31,358 nucleotides of DNA from an uncultured Slackia sp. (GTDB taxonomy: Bacteria > Actinomycetota > Coriobacteriia > Coriobacteriales > Eggerthellaceae). Both the position numbers and the translations under genes were made by a program. The notes below the pieces were generated by a model. That model did no database searches and was not told the origin of the DNA. It worked only from the letters and a program-made list of their open reading frames with translations. Positions 15,733 to 24,215 of the stretch are shown in pieces (the stretch's first letter is position 1; every line of letters starts with the position of its first letter). Location of the stretch: NCBI RefSeq assembly GCF_959608125.1, contig NZ_CAUHPG010000026.1, forward strand, positions 1 through 31,358, in the 5' to 3' direction.

Positions 15733-16416
15733 CTAGCTCCTAAACCACTGGACGAACAGGATGGAAATGCAGGTGCGCATCATGTATTCGATCGACCTGG
15801 TGAAGGTGAGGTAGCTTTCGCCCGCCTGGCGTTCGCGCATGCTCACCTGGACTTCGCGCACGACCGCGCCTTTTCGGGCGAGGTAGGCGATGGAGTCGGG
15901 CTCGGGTCCGAAGTCGGATTTCGCGCTGAAGCGCTCGATCATCTTGCGGTTGTACAGGCGCATGCCCGACGTGGGGTCGGAAATGGAGGCGCCGGTGGTC
16001 AACTTGATCATAGCCGAAATCAAGCGCGAGCCGATCATGCGCATCGACGCGGACTTCTTTTCCGTCACGAAGCGCGAGCCGATTACGATGTCGGCGCCGG
16101 TGCGCTCCATCTCGTCGGCGAGCTTTTCGATGTAGGCGGGGACGTGCTGTCCGTCGGCGTCGAACTGCACGGCGGCGTCGTAGCCGTTGCGCAGCGCGTA
16201 TTTCATGCCTGCCTGGAAGCCGCCCGTCAGCCCGATATTGACGGGAAGGTCGATCATATTGAAGCCATGTTCGACGCACAGGCTTTTGGTCGCGTCTTTC
16301 GATCCGTCGTTGACGACGACGTAATCGTATTGGGGGGCGGCCTGCCTGAGCTCGGCGACCGTCTGGACGATGCAGTCCTGCTCGTTGTATGCGGGGATGA
16401 TTACAAGAAGTTTCAT
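15733..16416 (-). CDS. GT2 glycosyltransferase, polyprenyl-phosphate sugar synthase type (DPM1-like)
   Basis: A 227-residue GT-A enzyme. It has IIPAYNEQD (residues 6-14), VVNDGSKD (Asp37), the donor-metal motif FDADGQH (Asp86, Asp88) and SDPTSGMRLYNR. These features mark dolichyl- or polyprenyl-phosphate mannose/glucose synthases. It lacks the C-terminal transmembrane pair of some relatives, and the DUF2304 protein encoded next may supply membrane attachment. It could make an undecaprenyl-phosphate-linked sugar for use outside by a GT-C-like membrane enzyme. ATG 16416 is chosen because the family starts at the first beta strand; the longer frame upstream would cross the promoter. Confidence 0.88.
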   Translation of the reverse strand: MKLLVIIPAYNEQDCIVQTVAELRQAAPQYDYVVVNDGSKDATKSLCVEHGFNMIDLPVNIGLTGGFQAGMKYALRNGYDAAVQFDADGQHVPAYIEKLADEMERTGADIVIGSRFVTEKKSASMRMIGSRLISAMIKLTTGASISDPTSGMRLYNRKMIERFSAKSDFGPEPDSIAYLARKGAVVREVQVSMRERQAGESYLTFTRSIEYMMRTCISILFVQWFRS

Positions 16417-16468
16417 TGGTCCATCTTCTCGGTTGAGTACGTAACTGTCTATGGTATCACGTGTTATG

Positions 16469-16497
16469 AATATAGCGAAGCACCCATGCGGGGACAA
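16469..16497 (-). promoter_or_regulatory. Promoter of the GT2-DUF2304 operon
   Basis: On the minus strand TTGTCC (complement of 16492-16497) and TATATT (complement of 16469-16474) are separated by exactly 17 bases, a good sigma-70-type promoter about 50 bases before the GT2 start. Confidence 0.55.
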
Positions 16498-16520
16498 GCG
16501 CGATAGGCATGGTGTATATT
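16491..16520 (+). promoter_or_regulatory. Candidate divergent promoter for the DUF6541-led operon
   Basis: GGGACA (16491-16496, 4 of 6 matches to TTGACA) and TATATT (16515-16520) are 18 bases apart. Its -35 overlaps that of the minus-strand promoter, so the two promoters could compete. An inverted repeat (TGAAC-N7-GTTCA, 16521-16537) sits right at the expected transcription start. Confidence 0.4.
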
Positions 16521-16537
16521 TGAACGGTTAGTGTTCA
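16521..16537. promoter_or_regulatory. Inverted repeat TGAAC-N7-GTTCA at the start of the DUF6541-led transcript (possible operator)
   Basis: A perfect 5-bp inverted repeat lies directly downstream of the TATATT -10 box. GTTC/GAAC half-sites also occur in the upstream regions of both Lic fusion genes, including GTTCAGAAC at 26390-26398. The link is by eye only. Confidence 0.3.
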
Positions 16538-16628
16538 TTCATCCGCCCTGCATCCTTGACCGCCGCCGATGCGAAAGGGAGGGCCGCAAGGCGGTCCGCG
16601 GTATCGACCAGAGGTAGGTTTTTCGAAT

Positions 16629-18731
16629 ATGTGGACTGGTTTTTTCGTCGCGATGCTGGCGGCTGCCGTGTTTTTGTACGTGCCTGGCTTCTGCGCGCTC
16701 AAGGCGTTGCGAATGGAATCGGTCGTCGCGTTCTGTTGCGCCCCGCTTGCGAGCATTCCGCTGTATACGGTGCTCTCCACCGTCTATCCTTCGTTGGGCG
16801 TATTCGCTTCGTGGAGCAGCTTGTTCGTGCCTGCGACGGCGGCGGGCCTTGTGGCCTGCGCCGTTTCTTTTTTCGCGACGCGGCACCGCGCGCCGCGCTT
16901 TGCGCGTACCGATTCGTGCGGGTCGTTTCTCTCCGGTCGGCTTTCTGCCGACTGGTCGATTCTGGCGGCGTATATCGTTGTCGGCTTCGTTTCGACGGGC
17001 ATGCTCTTCGTCGGCAACCTCGCCTCGCCTGAATCGTTTCTGCAGTCATGGGACAACGTGCATCACCTCAGCTCCGTTCAGGCTTTCTTCGAATCGGGCA
17101 ATTACTCGTCGTTCACGACGAGTTCGTATGCCGCGCCTGTCGACCGGGCTATCGACCCGTTCGCTTTCGATTCCGCGTTCTATCCTTCGGCTTGGCATTG
17201 CATCGCCGCCATGGCGATGGGCGCTTCCAGTGCTTCTTGCGCGGCGGCCATCAATGCGGTCAATGCCGTGCTTGCGGCGGTGGTGCTTCCTGCCGGCATG
17301 TTCGTGCTGCTGAGGACCTTGTTCTCGGGAAGGCGCGCAGTCGTTTACGCCGGCGCGTTCGTAACTACGGTCTTTGCGGCGTTTCCCTGGGGGTTTCTGA
17401 CTTTCGGCCCGTTGTATCCCAATCTTCTTTCCTATGTGCTCATTCCTGCGGCAGCGGCGATGTTCGTCAAGGTTTTCGCTCCCAAGGAGGCCGCATGGCA
17501 GCGTGCCGTATTCGTTTGCGTGTTCTTCCTGGGCCTGGTGTCGTTGGCGATTTCTCAGCCTAACGCTGTATTCAGCCTCGGCGTGTTCCTCGCGCCGTAT
17601 TGCGTCGTGTTGGCGATGCGCATCGGAGATTGCGCCAAGATTTCCGACCGCGCCCGCCCCGTCGCCAAAGTCGCCTTGGCGGTGGGCGCCGCGCTCGCGA
17701 TCGCGGGTGTTTGGTGCGTTATGTACAAGATGCCGTTTTTGGCTGCCGTGGTCGGCTTCGATTGGCCCGCCAAGACCGGCCCCGTCCAGGCCATCGCCAA
17801 TATCGGCTTGCTTTCGTTCATCGAGACGCCTGCTCAGCCCCTATTGGCCCTTCTTGTTGCCGTCGGCATCGTCGCGGCGCTTGTCGACCGCTCTCGCCGT
17901 TGGGTCGTATTTTCATACGCGTTCGCCTGCGTTATCTATTTCTTCGATATGGCCACCGACGGATTCCTGAAGCACCTGCTGTCGGGCTTTTGGTATACGG
18001 ACCAGTGGCGCACGGCGGCGATGGCGGCTTTGTTCGCCGTTCCGCTAGCTGCATGGGGCGCGGCGACGGTCGCCCGCGGCGCGAAAGCGATCGTCGTGCG
18101 TCTGACGGCACCGGGCGATAACGCGTTGCGTTACGGGCGCTGCGTCCTGGCGGCGACGCCATTGGTTCTGGCGGCGCTCATCGCGTTTCCTTCATTCGAT
18201 TTCGCAGGGTCGCATCGCATCGAGACCGCATACACTACGGTGGGAGAGCGCGTCGAGACGCAGAACGCCGACGTTCCCCTGAACTTCTTGGGCGACGACG
18301 AGCGCCGATTCGTCGAACAGGTACGCGAGATCGTTCCCGAAGACCAGGTGCTCATCAACGAGCCCGACGATGGCAGCGTGTTTTTATACGGTCTCGACGG
18401 TGTAAGGATCTATTATCGCTATTTCACGGGTTACGGCCTCGAATCGGGGGAGAGCACGGACAGCTTCCTGATTCGCGGTCATCTCGACGAAATCGCGTTC
18501 AATGAGGAAGTGCGCGAAGCTGTCGATAATATCGGGGCCGAATACGTGCTCGTGCTCGACCAGGGCGATGTCGAGCCGTGCGGGCCCGCAGGCGAGAGCA
18601 GGCGTTTCCTTCCGTATCACGGCGTGCATAAAGAAGCGTGGCAGGGCATCGTCGAAATCGACGACGAGACTCCCGGTTTCGAAACGGTGCTCAGCGAGGG
18701 CGATATGCGTCTCTATCGCATCGTCGCCTAG
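16629..18731 (+). CDS. DUF6541-type large integral membrane protein (possible GT-C-like enzyme)
   Basis: A 700-residue protein with roughly a dozen hydrophobic helices and a C-terminal domain of about 130 residues (from about residue 565) predicted outside the membrane. A striking conserved block, SFLQSWDNVHHLSS (residues 136-149), then ESGNYS and SYA--DRAI, lies in an outer loop after the fourth helix. Large polytopic proteins with an acidic motif in the first big outer loop recall GT-C transferases that use polyprenyl-phosphate sugars, and a GT2 of the matching donor type is divergent next door. This role is inference. A paralogue is encoded at 29296. ATG 16629 is chosen because both paralogues then begin MW--FF-AM; no strong ribosome site is visible (GAGG 13 bases upstream). 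Confidence 0.8.
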   Translation: MWTGFFVAMLAAAVFLYVPGFCALKALRMESVVAFCCAPLASIPLYTVLSTVYPSLGVFASWSSLFVPATAAGLVACAVSFFATRHRAPRFARTDSCGSFLSGRLSADWSILAAYIVVGFVSTGMLFVGNLASPESFLQSWDNVHHLSSVQAFFESGNYSSFTTSSYAAPVDRAIDPFAFDSAFYPSAWHCIAAMAMGASSASCAAAINAVNAVLAAVVLPAGMFVLLRTLFSGRRAVVYAGAFVTTVFAAFPWGFLTFGPLYPNLLSYVLIPAAAAMFVKVFAPKEAAWQRAVFVCVFFLGLVSLAISQPNAVFSLGVFLAPYCVVLAMRIGDCAKISDRARPVAKVALAVGAALAIAGVWCVMYKMPFLAAVVGFDWPAKTGPVQAIANIGLLSFIETPAQPLLALLVAVGIVAALVDRSRRWVVFSYAFACVIYFFDMATDGFLKHLLSGFWYTDQWRTAAMAALFAVPLAAWGAATVARGAKAIVVRLTAPGDNALRYGRCVLAATPLVLAALIAFPSFDFAGSHRIETAYTTVGERVETQNADVPLNFLGDDERRFVEQVREIVPEDQVLINEPDDGSVFLYGLDGVRIYYRYFTGYGLESGESTDSFLIRGHLDEIAFNEEVREAVDNIGAEYVLVLDQGDVEPCGPAGESRRFLPYHGVHKEAWQGIVEIDDETPGFETVLSEGDMRLYRIVA

Positions 18732-18793
18732 TCCCTGCGCCTCCGAGCATGCTACCCTGTATCCGTTTTTCGATTCACCGAGAGGATGTGCCC

Positions 18794-19864
18794 ATGTCCG
18801 AACCCGTGGTTTCCTTGCTGGTTCCAATCTATAATGTCGAGCGCTATTTGAGGGAATGTCTCGATTCCGCATGCTCCCAGACGCTCGAAGATATCGAAAT
18901 CATCTGCCTGAACGACGGGTCCACCGATTCGTCGCCCGATATCATTCGCGAATACATGGCGCGCGATTCGCGCGTGCGCATGGTCGACAAGCCTAATTCG
19001 GGCTACGGAGCGTCTATGAACCGCGGGCTCGCCGAGGCGCGCGGCCGCTATATCGGCATCCTGGAATCCGACGACTTCTTCGAGCCCGACGCGCTCGAGT
19101 TGCTCGTGAACGCTGCCGAAGCGCATGACGCACAGGTCGCGAAGGCGAACTTCTGGTTTTACTGGTCCGTCCCCAAGGAGAAGAACGAGCTGTTCGAGGT
19201 GGTGCCGAAGAAGGCTGCGGGCCGTCCTGTGAATCCGTCGAAGGAGCCGGAAATCTTTTTCGCCAAGCCTTCTATCTGGTCGGCCGTCTATCGTCGCGAT
19301 TTCCTGTCCGAGCACGGCATCGATTTTCTCGAGACGCCGGGCGCGTCGTTTCAGGACTCCGCCTTCAATTTCAAAGTGTGGGCCTGCGCCGACCGCGTCG
19401 TGTTCCTGAACGAGCCGGTGCTGCATTACCGCCAGGACAACGAATCCTCTTCGGTCAATTCGCCGTCCAAGGTGTACTGCATCTGCGACGAGCATGCCGA
19501 AATGGACCGCTTCCTCGAGGCCCATCCCGAAAAGCAAGGCCTGTGGGGCGTGAAGGAGAAGGTGAAGCTCGACAACTACCTGTGGAACTACGAGCGCCTG
19601 GCAAGCCCTTTGAACGACGAGTTCCTGCAGCGCATGCATGAGGAATTCAAAGCCGACATGGCTGCCGGCCGCGTCGATTTCGGCGTGTTCGAGCCGTGGA
19701 AGAAGAAGGATTTCCAGATCATCTGCGATTCTCCCGAGCTGTTCAAGGCGGGCCGCGCGGCGAGCGCGAGCAAGGGCGCGCTTTCCAAGGCGCGCTGCTA
19801 TGTGCAGGAAGGCGGCATTTCGCTGCTGGTCAAGGGTCTTGCGCGCAAGACGAAAGGGCGATAG
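18794..19864 (+). CDS. GT2 family glycosyltransferase
   Basis: A 356-residue GT-A enzyme. It has LLVPIYNVERYLRECLDS (residues 8-25), NDGSTDSS (Asp41) and the metal motif ESDDFFEPDALE (Asp93, Asp94), then SIWSAVYRRDFL and a QDSAFNFKVW acceptor-region helix. These are features of GT2 enzymes from capsule and teichoic-acid clusters. The C-terminal 100 residues are basic and probably peripheral to the membrane. ATG 18794 follows GAGAGG by 8 bases; the longer frame would overlap the DUF6541 gene. The next GT2 starts 8 bp after its stop, so they are co-transcribed and may act in succession. Confidence 0.88.
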   Translation: MSEPVVSLLVPIYNVERYLRECLDSACSQTLEDIEIICLNDGSTDSSPDIIREYMARDSRVRMVDKPNSGYGASMNRGLAEARGRYIGILESDDFFEPDALELLVNAAEAHDAQVAKANFWFYWSVPKEKNELFEVVPKKAAGRPVNPSKEPEIFFAKPSIWSAVYRRDFLSEHGIDFLETPGASFQDSAFNFKVWACADRVVFLNEPVLHYRQDNESSSVNSPSKVYCICDEHAEMDRFLEAHPEKQGLWGVKEKVKLDNYLWNYERLASPLNDEFLQRMHEEFKADMAAGRVDFGVFEPWKKKDFQIICDSPELFKAGRAASASKGALSKARCYVQEGGISLLVKGLARKTKGR

Positions 19865-19872
19865 GTCGGGCC

Positions 19873-21057
19873 GTGGCGAAGTTCTCTATCATCATTCCCG
19901 TCTATAACGTCGAGAAGTATCTGTCGTATTGCCTTGATTCGGTGCGCGCCCAGACGTATGCGGACCTCGAGGTCATCTGCGTCGACGACGGTTCGACCGA
20001 CCGTTCGTCGCGCATCGTCGAGCTGCATGCGGCCGCCGATCCGCGCATCCGCATGGTGAGCAAGAGCAACGGCGGCGTCTCGTCAGCGAAAAACGCCGGC
20101 ATCCGCGAGGCGACGGGCGATTACGTGCTGTGCGTCGATGCCGACGACGCACTGGTTCCCGAGGCATGCGAGCGTCTCGTGCGGGCGTTTCAGGAAAGCG
20201 ATGCCGACGTGGTGACGTTCGGCGCCAACTGCGTTCCGTCTTGCGACGGTTATCCCTGGCTGGTCGATTGCCTGAGTCCGCGCGACGCGGTCTACGACGG
20301 CTTCGATTGGAAAATCCTGCTGGAAGAGAAGTCTCGCCCGTTCGCATGGCGCACGGCCACCACGAGGACGTTTCTCGTCGATAACGGCATCGAATACAAT
20401 GAAAGCCTCCCGCTCGGCGAAGACCAGGCGTTCCATTTCGAAATCTATCCGATCGCCCGCAAGACGGCCTTCGTCTCCGACAAGCTCTACGACTATCGCG
20501 TCGTGCGCGAAGGCTCGGCGATGCGCGTTCTGTTCGACGACCTTGCGGGACGCATGGACAAGCATCTCGACATCGTCGAGGCCGTGTTCTCGTCATGGGA
20601 GAAGCGAGGGCTGATCGAGCTCGGTCCCGCCCAGCTCGCCGACTGGTCGCTCGACTTCCTGTTCCTGGACATGCGCGCCTTGGCGCCCGCCGATGCGCAG
20701 CATGCGTTCGAGCGATTGAAGTCGATCTACGAGCGCTATATCGAAGGCTCGGGCGATCCTGCGGCGGGGCTTTCCGCTCCCGTCGCGCAGGTGTATCGCC
20801 GTGTCCTCGACGGTTCTGCGCAAGCGTTGCCGCGCATGGACCTGTGGCGCTATGTCGCTGCGCGCATGGGCCGCAAGGCGTATGTGAAAGGCCTGTTCAT
20901 GAGGCCTGTCGTCAAGGTCAAAGACGCGTTTCGCCGCAAGTCGGGCCCGTCGAAGAAGCAGCTTGCGGGATGGCTCGAAGGCGAGAAAGAGCGCGCCGCA
21001 TGCGACAAGCGCCTCGCCGATTCTCTCGAAGAGCTCCTGCTCTCGAATCTGGAATAA
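19873..21057 (+). CDS. GT2 family glycosyltransferase
   Basis: A 394-residue GT-A enzyme with FSIIIPVYNVEKYLSYCLDS (residues 4-23), VDDGSTDRS (Asp38, Asp39) and the metal motif VDADDALVPEA (Asp89 to Asp92). The donor domain resembles the preceding GT2, but the C-terminal 200 residues differ and end in a charged helical tail rich in Lys, Arg and Glu. The start is GTG 19873, at the family-typical position one turn before the first beta strand; the ribosome site is weak. Two adjacent GT2 genes with different C-termini suggest two consecutive sugar additions. The sugars are not readable. Confidence 0.88.
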   Translation: MAKFSIIIPVYNVEKYLSYCLDSVRAQTYADLEVICVDDGSTDRSSRIVELHAAADPRIRMVSKSNGGVSSAKNAGIREATGDYVLCVDADDALVPEACERLVRAFQESDADVVTFGANCVPSCDGYPWLVDCLSPRDAVYDGFDWKILLEEKSRPFAWRTATTRTFLVDNGIEYNESLPLGEDQAFHFEIYPIARKTAFVSDKLYDYRVVREGSAMRVLFDDLAGRMDKHLDIVEAVFSSWEKRGLIELGPAQLADWSLDFLFLDMRALAPADAQHAFERLKSIYERYIEGSGDPAAGLSAPVAQVYRRVLDGSAQALPRMDLWRYVAARMGRKAYVKGLFMRPVVKVKDAFRRKSGPSKKQLAGWLEGEKERAACDKRLADSLEELLLSNLE

Positions 21058-21119
21058 ACGGCGTCCGCACGTTTTTCTCGCGTCCGACGCTTGCGGCGTC
21101 GGCACGCCGTCCCATCTTT

Positions 21120-21154
21120 CGCCCGCCTTCCTCGCTTTCGCAGGAAGGCGGGCG
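21120..21154 (+). terminator. Strong hairpin between the GT2 pair and the acyltransferase gene
   Basis: A perfect 13-bp stem (21120-21132 with 21142-21154, CGCCCGCCTTCCT and complement) with a 9-base loop, and a smaller 7-bp hairpin at 21084-21102 before it. No T run follows, so it may be a Rho-independent site of low efficiency, an attenuator, or an mRNA-stability element within the operon. No promoter is evident between it and the next gene. Confidence 0.45.
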
Positions 21155-21193
21155 TTCAACTGCCCATACGGCTTTCCACAAGGAGGACAACGC

Positions 21194-22228
21194 ATGGCGC
21201 AAGCGCGCATTTTCGGATACGACCTGGTACGGGCCGTCGCCATCTTCTTCGTCGTGGCGGTTCATTGCCGCGTGGTGCTCGATACGGGCACCGATATCGG
21301 GTACCTGTGGTTTCTCGCCTGCGGCACGTTGTTCTTCTCGGGCAACGCGTTGTTCTTCATGATGTCGGGCAAATTCAATCTGCGCATGCGCGAGGGGGAC
21401 GCCGCGATCAAGAAGTTCTACCGCAGCAAGGTGCGCAACATCCTCGTGCCCGTTCTGGTGTATTTCCTCATTCGCACGATTTACGACCTGTGGGGCGATT
21501 GGCCGGGCCTGGGCGCGGCCGCGTCGTATTTCGTCAGGGGGTCGTTGAGCGATTTCGCGAGCATCGAGTATTGGTTCGTGTTCACGCTGTTCGGCTTTCT
21601 GCTGGTGGCGCCGTTTCTGGCGCGCGCCTTCGACGGCATGTCCGATTTCGAAGTCAAGTTGTTCATCGGCATCGGCATCGGGTTCAACACGATTCTGACC
21701 GTGCTCGACAACGCGGGCATCGGCTTTTCGTGGGGATACCTGTTCAGCGGCTTCGGATTCGCGTTCTGCCTGGGCGTGCTCGTCGAGCGTTTCGCGGCCG
21801 ACCCCAAGGTGCGAAAGACGCTGAAGCGGACGGGCCTGGTCTGCTTCGTGCTGAACGTGGCGGTGCAGTATGCAGGCTTCGCCCAGTACGCCTACGAGAC
21901 GTCGCCCCTCTATACCGTGATGGCGGTGGGGCTCTACCTCGCCTTGCTGGACCTGGGCGAGAAGATGCCGAAGTTCTCGTTCGTTTCGTTCGTGGCGAAG
22001 CATTCGTTCGGAATCTATCTCTGCCATATGATGGTGCTTCTGGCCATTCAGAAGTTCTTCATGTTCGACCAGGGCTTTTCGACGATGGGCGTGCACGTGC
22101 TCCTGACCGCGGCCGCCTTCGCGCTCTCGCTCGGCGCGGCTTGGCTTATCGATTCGACGGCCGTCAAGGGGGCCAAAGCGGTCTTCGACGCGATCGCGAA
22201 CCGTATCGCGGCGCGCAAAGAAGCCTGA
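21194..22228 (+). CDS. Membrane-bound O-acyltransferase (acyltransferase family 3, OafA-like)
   Basis: A 344-residue membrane protein with about ten hydrophobic helices. It opens GYDLVRAVAIFFVVAVHCRVV (residues 8-28), with the Arg13/His24 pair characteristic of acyltransferase-3 proteins, and has a second family-typical stretch HSFGIYLCHMMVL near residue 270. Such enzymes transfer acetyl or similar groups from a cytoplasmic acyl donor onto sugars of surface glycans. In this cluster it would O-acylate the glycopolymer. AGGAGG lies 7 bases before ATG 21194. It is 70 bp from the YidC-TagF fusion gene downstream. Confidence 0.85.
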   Translation: MAQARIFGYDLVRAVAIFFVVAVHCRVVLDTGTDIGYLWFLACGTLFFSGNALFFMMSGKFNLRMREGDAAIKKFYRSKVRNILVPVLVYFLIRTIYDLWGDWPGLGAAASYFVRGSLSDFASIEYWFVFTLFGFLLVAPFLARAFDGMSDFEVKLFIGIGIGFNTILTVLDNAGIGFSWGYLFSGFGFAFCLGVLVERFAADPKVRKTLKRTGLVCFVLNVAVQYAGFAQYAYETSPLYTVMAVGLYLALLDLGEKMPKFSFVSFVAKHSFGIYLCHMMVLLAIQKFFMFDQGFSTMGVHVLLTAAAFALSLGAAWLIDSTAVKGAKAVFDAIANRIAARKEA

Positions 22229-22298
22229 CATTTCGTAACCGACGATCGACGCGCCGCGCGGCCGGACCCGCGCGGGCCGGGATGAAAGAAGACGAATC

Positions 22299-24215
22299 AT
22301 GCTTGAAGCGCTTGCGCACGTTTTTTCCTATATCGTGCAGCCTTGCTACGATTTGACGGGCAACTGGTGGATCGCGATCCTGCTGTTCACCGTCATCATC
22401 AAGATCGCGCTTATGCCGCTGTCGCTGTGGTGCCAGTGGAACAGCATCGTGATGGTGAAGCTCATGCCCGAGCTCAACCGTATCAAGGTGAAGTATTTCG
22501 GCGATGCGGAAGCCATCGGCGAGAAGCAAACCGAGCTCAACAAGAAGCACCATTACCATCCGCTGCTTTCGCTCGTGCCGCTTGCCGTGCAGATTCTCGT
22601 GCTGTTCGGCTTGGTCGAAGTGATCCACGGCATCACCGACAACGGCGCGCCCGGCACCGAGCTCCTCGGCATGGTACCCGCCGAGGACGGCGGTCTTTCG
22701 TGGGCGATGCCTGTCCTCGCGGCGTTGTCGGCCGTGGTCATGGGCTTCGCGCAGAACAGGATTAATCCCTTGCAGCGCGAACAGTCCGCGATGGAGAAGA
22801 ACACAACCAACGGGCTTTCCATCGCGCTTTCGTTCGTGCTGGGCATCTATGTGGCGGCCGGCATGGCCTTCTACTGGATCTGCTCGAATCTGATGTCCAT
22901 CGCCATCCAGGCGCTGTGCAATCTGTTCATCCGTCCCGCGAAATACATCGACTACGCCGAGCTCGCGCACAGTCGCGTCGAACTCGAAGCGCTCAATGCT
23001 TTCGCGGCCCGCAAGACGCCGTGGTATCGCCGCGACCCGCTTGCCAAGCGAGAGAAGCGCGATTATCGCCGCTTCATGAACGTTGTCGACAAGCATATCG
23101 TGTTCTATTCTGAGCGCAGCGGCTTCTACAAGTATTTCCAGGGCGCCATCGAATGGCTGCTCGAGCATTCGGATATGACGGTCCATTACGTGACGAGCGA
23201 TCCGAACGACCAGGTGTTCGCCTTGCATGAGAAGAATCCGCGCCTCATGCCGTACTACATCGGAGACCGTCGCTTGATCACGCTGATGATGAAGCTCGAT
23301 TGCGACGTCGCCGTGGCAACGCTCGACGATTTGGAGAACTTCTATCTCAAGCGCTCCTACGTGCGCAAAGACATCGAATACGTTTATTTGTTCCACCACA
23401 TGACGTCGGTGCATCTGGTGTCGTCGCGCGAGGCGCTCGACCACTACGATGCCGTTCTGTGCGTCGGCCCCCATCAGAAGCGCGAGCTCGAGCGCATGGC
23501 CGAGCTGCGCGATATCAGGCCGCGCGCGCTCGTCGAATGCGGCTACGACCTGCTCGATCGCCAGATCGCAGGCTATGCGGGCCGCAAGAAGTCCGCGCAT
23601 GCGCGGCCCGTGGTGCTGCTCGCTCCTTCGTGGCAGGAGGATTGCATCCTCGATACCTGTGCCGACGATGTGGTCGAGCCGCTGCTCGGCCGCGGCTACT
23701 GCGTTATCGTGCGCCCGCATCCCGAGTACACGAAGCGCTATCGCGCCCGTTGGGAATCGCTGCAGGAACGTTATGCAGCCTATTCCGACGACGAGCTCCA
23801 TTTCGAACAGGATTTCAGCTCGTCCGATTCCATCTACGATGCTGACGTGCTGATCACCGACTGGTCGTCCATATCGTGCGAATTCGCATTCGCGACGCTC
23901 AAGCCCTGTGTGTTCGTGGATACGCCCATGAAGACTTGCAATCCGCAATGGCAGGAGCTCGGCATCGAGCCGACCGATATCTCGCTGCGCAACGGCATCG
24001 GCCGTTCGGTTTCGATGGACGCTTTGGCCGGGCTGGGGGATACGGTCGACGAGATGGTCGCGCATCCGGAGGCGTGGCGCGACGCCATCGCCGACGTGCG
24101 TTCCACGATGATCTACAACGTGGGCCGCGGCGGCGAAGTCGCGGGGTCGTACCTTCTCGACCGCGTGCTCGAGAAGCAGGCTCTTCGGGAGAAAGGGGGC
24201 CGCAATGGCCGCTAA
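22299..24215 (+). CDS. YidC/Oxa1-like membrane domain fused to a TagF-like glycero/polyol-phosphotransferase
   Basis: A 638-residue fusion. Residues 1-215 look like a YidC/Oxa1 insertase: NWWIAILLFTVIIKIALMP (22-40), with Lys35 at the site of the conserved groove Arg of YidC. A charged hairpin loop follows (ELNRIKVKYFGDAEAIGEKQ), then HPLLSLVPLAVQILVLFGL and two to three more helices. Residues 255-625 look like a CDP-glycerol glycerophosphotransferase (TagF/TagB family), with FHHMTSVH (365-372), LLAPSWQED, IVRPHPEY (His474) and LITDWSSISCEFA (Asp521 to Ser524). The single frame runs across the junction with no internal start signal. It probably adds polyol-phosphate units at the membrane. The YidC part may be an anchor, a translocator, or a true insertase. 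Its 3' end overlaps the sulfatase gene by 11 bp. Confidence 0.87.
   Translation: MLEALAHVFSYIVQPCYDLTGNWWIAILLFTVIIKIALMPLSLWCQWNSIVMVKLMPELNRIKVKYFGDAEAIGEKQTELNKKHHYHPLLSLVPLAVQILVLFGLVEVIHGITDNGAPGTELLGMVPAEDGGLSWAMPVLAALSAVVMGFAQNRINPLQREQSAMEKNTTNGLSIALSFVLGIYVAAGMAFYWICSNLMSIAIQALCNLFIRPAKYIDYAELAHSRVELEALNAFAARKTPWYRRDPLAKREKRDYRRFMNVVDKHIVFYSERSGFYKYFQGAIEWLLEHSDMTVHYVTSDPNDQVFALHEKNPRLMPYYIGDRRLITLMMKLDCDVAVATLDDLENFYLKRSYVRKDIEYVYLFHHMTSVHLVSSREALDHYDAVLCVGPHQKRELERMAELRDIRPRALVECGYDLLDRQIAGYAGRKKSAHARPVVLLAPSWQEDCILDTCADDVVEPLLGRGYCVIVRPHPEYTKRYRARWESLQERYAAYSDDELHFEQDFSSSDSIYDADVLITDWSSISCEFAFATLKPCVFVDTPMKTCNPQWQELGIEPTDISLRNGIGRSVSMDALAGLGDTVDEMVAHPEAWRDAIADVRSTMIYNVGRGGEVAGSYLLDRVLEKQALREKGGRNGR

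Noticed and set aside
20918..22300. A 460-residue minus-strand frame opposite the GT2 end and acyltransferase
   Set aside because: It is rich in His, Arg, Glu and Gln without domain features, and crosses the hairpin at 21120-21154 and the intergenic region.
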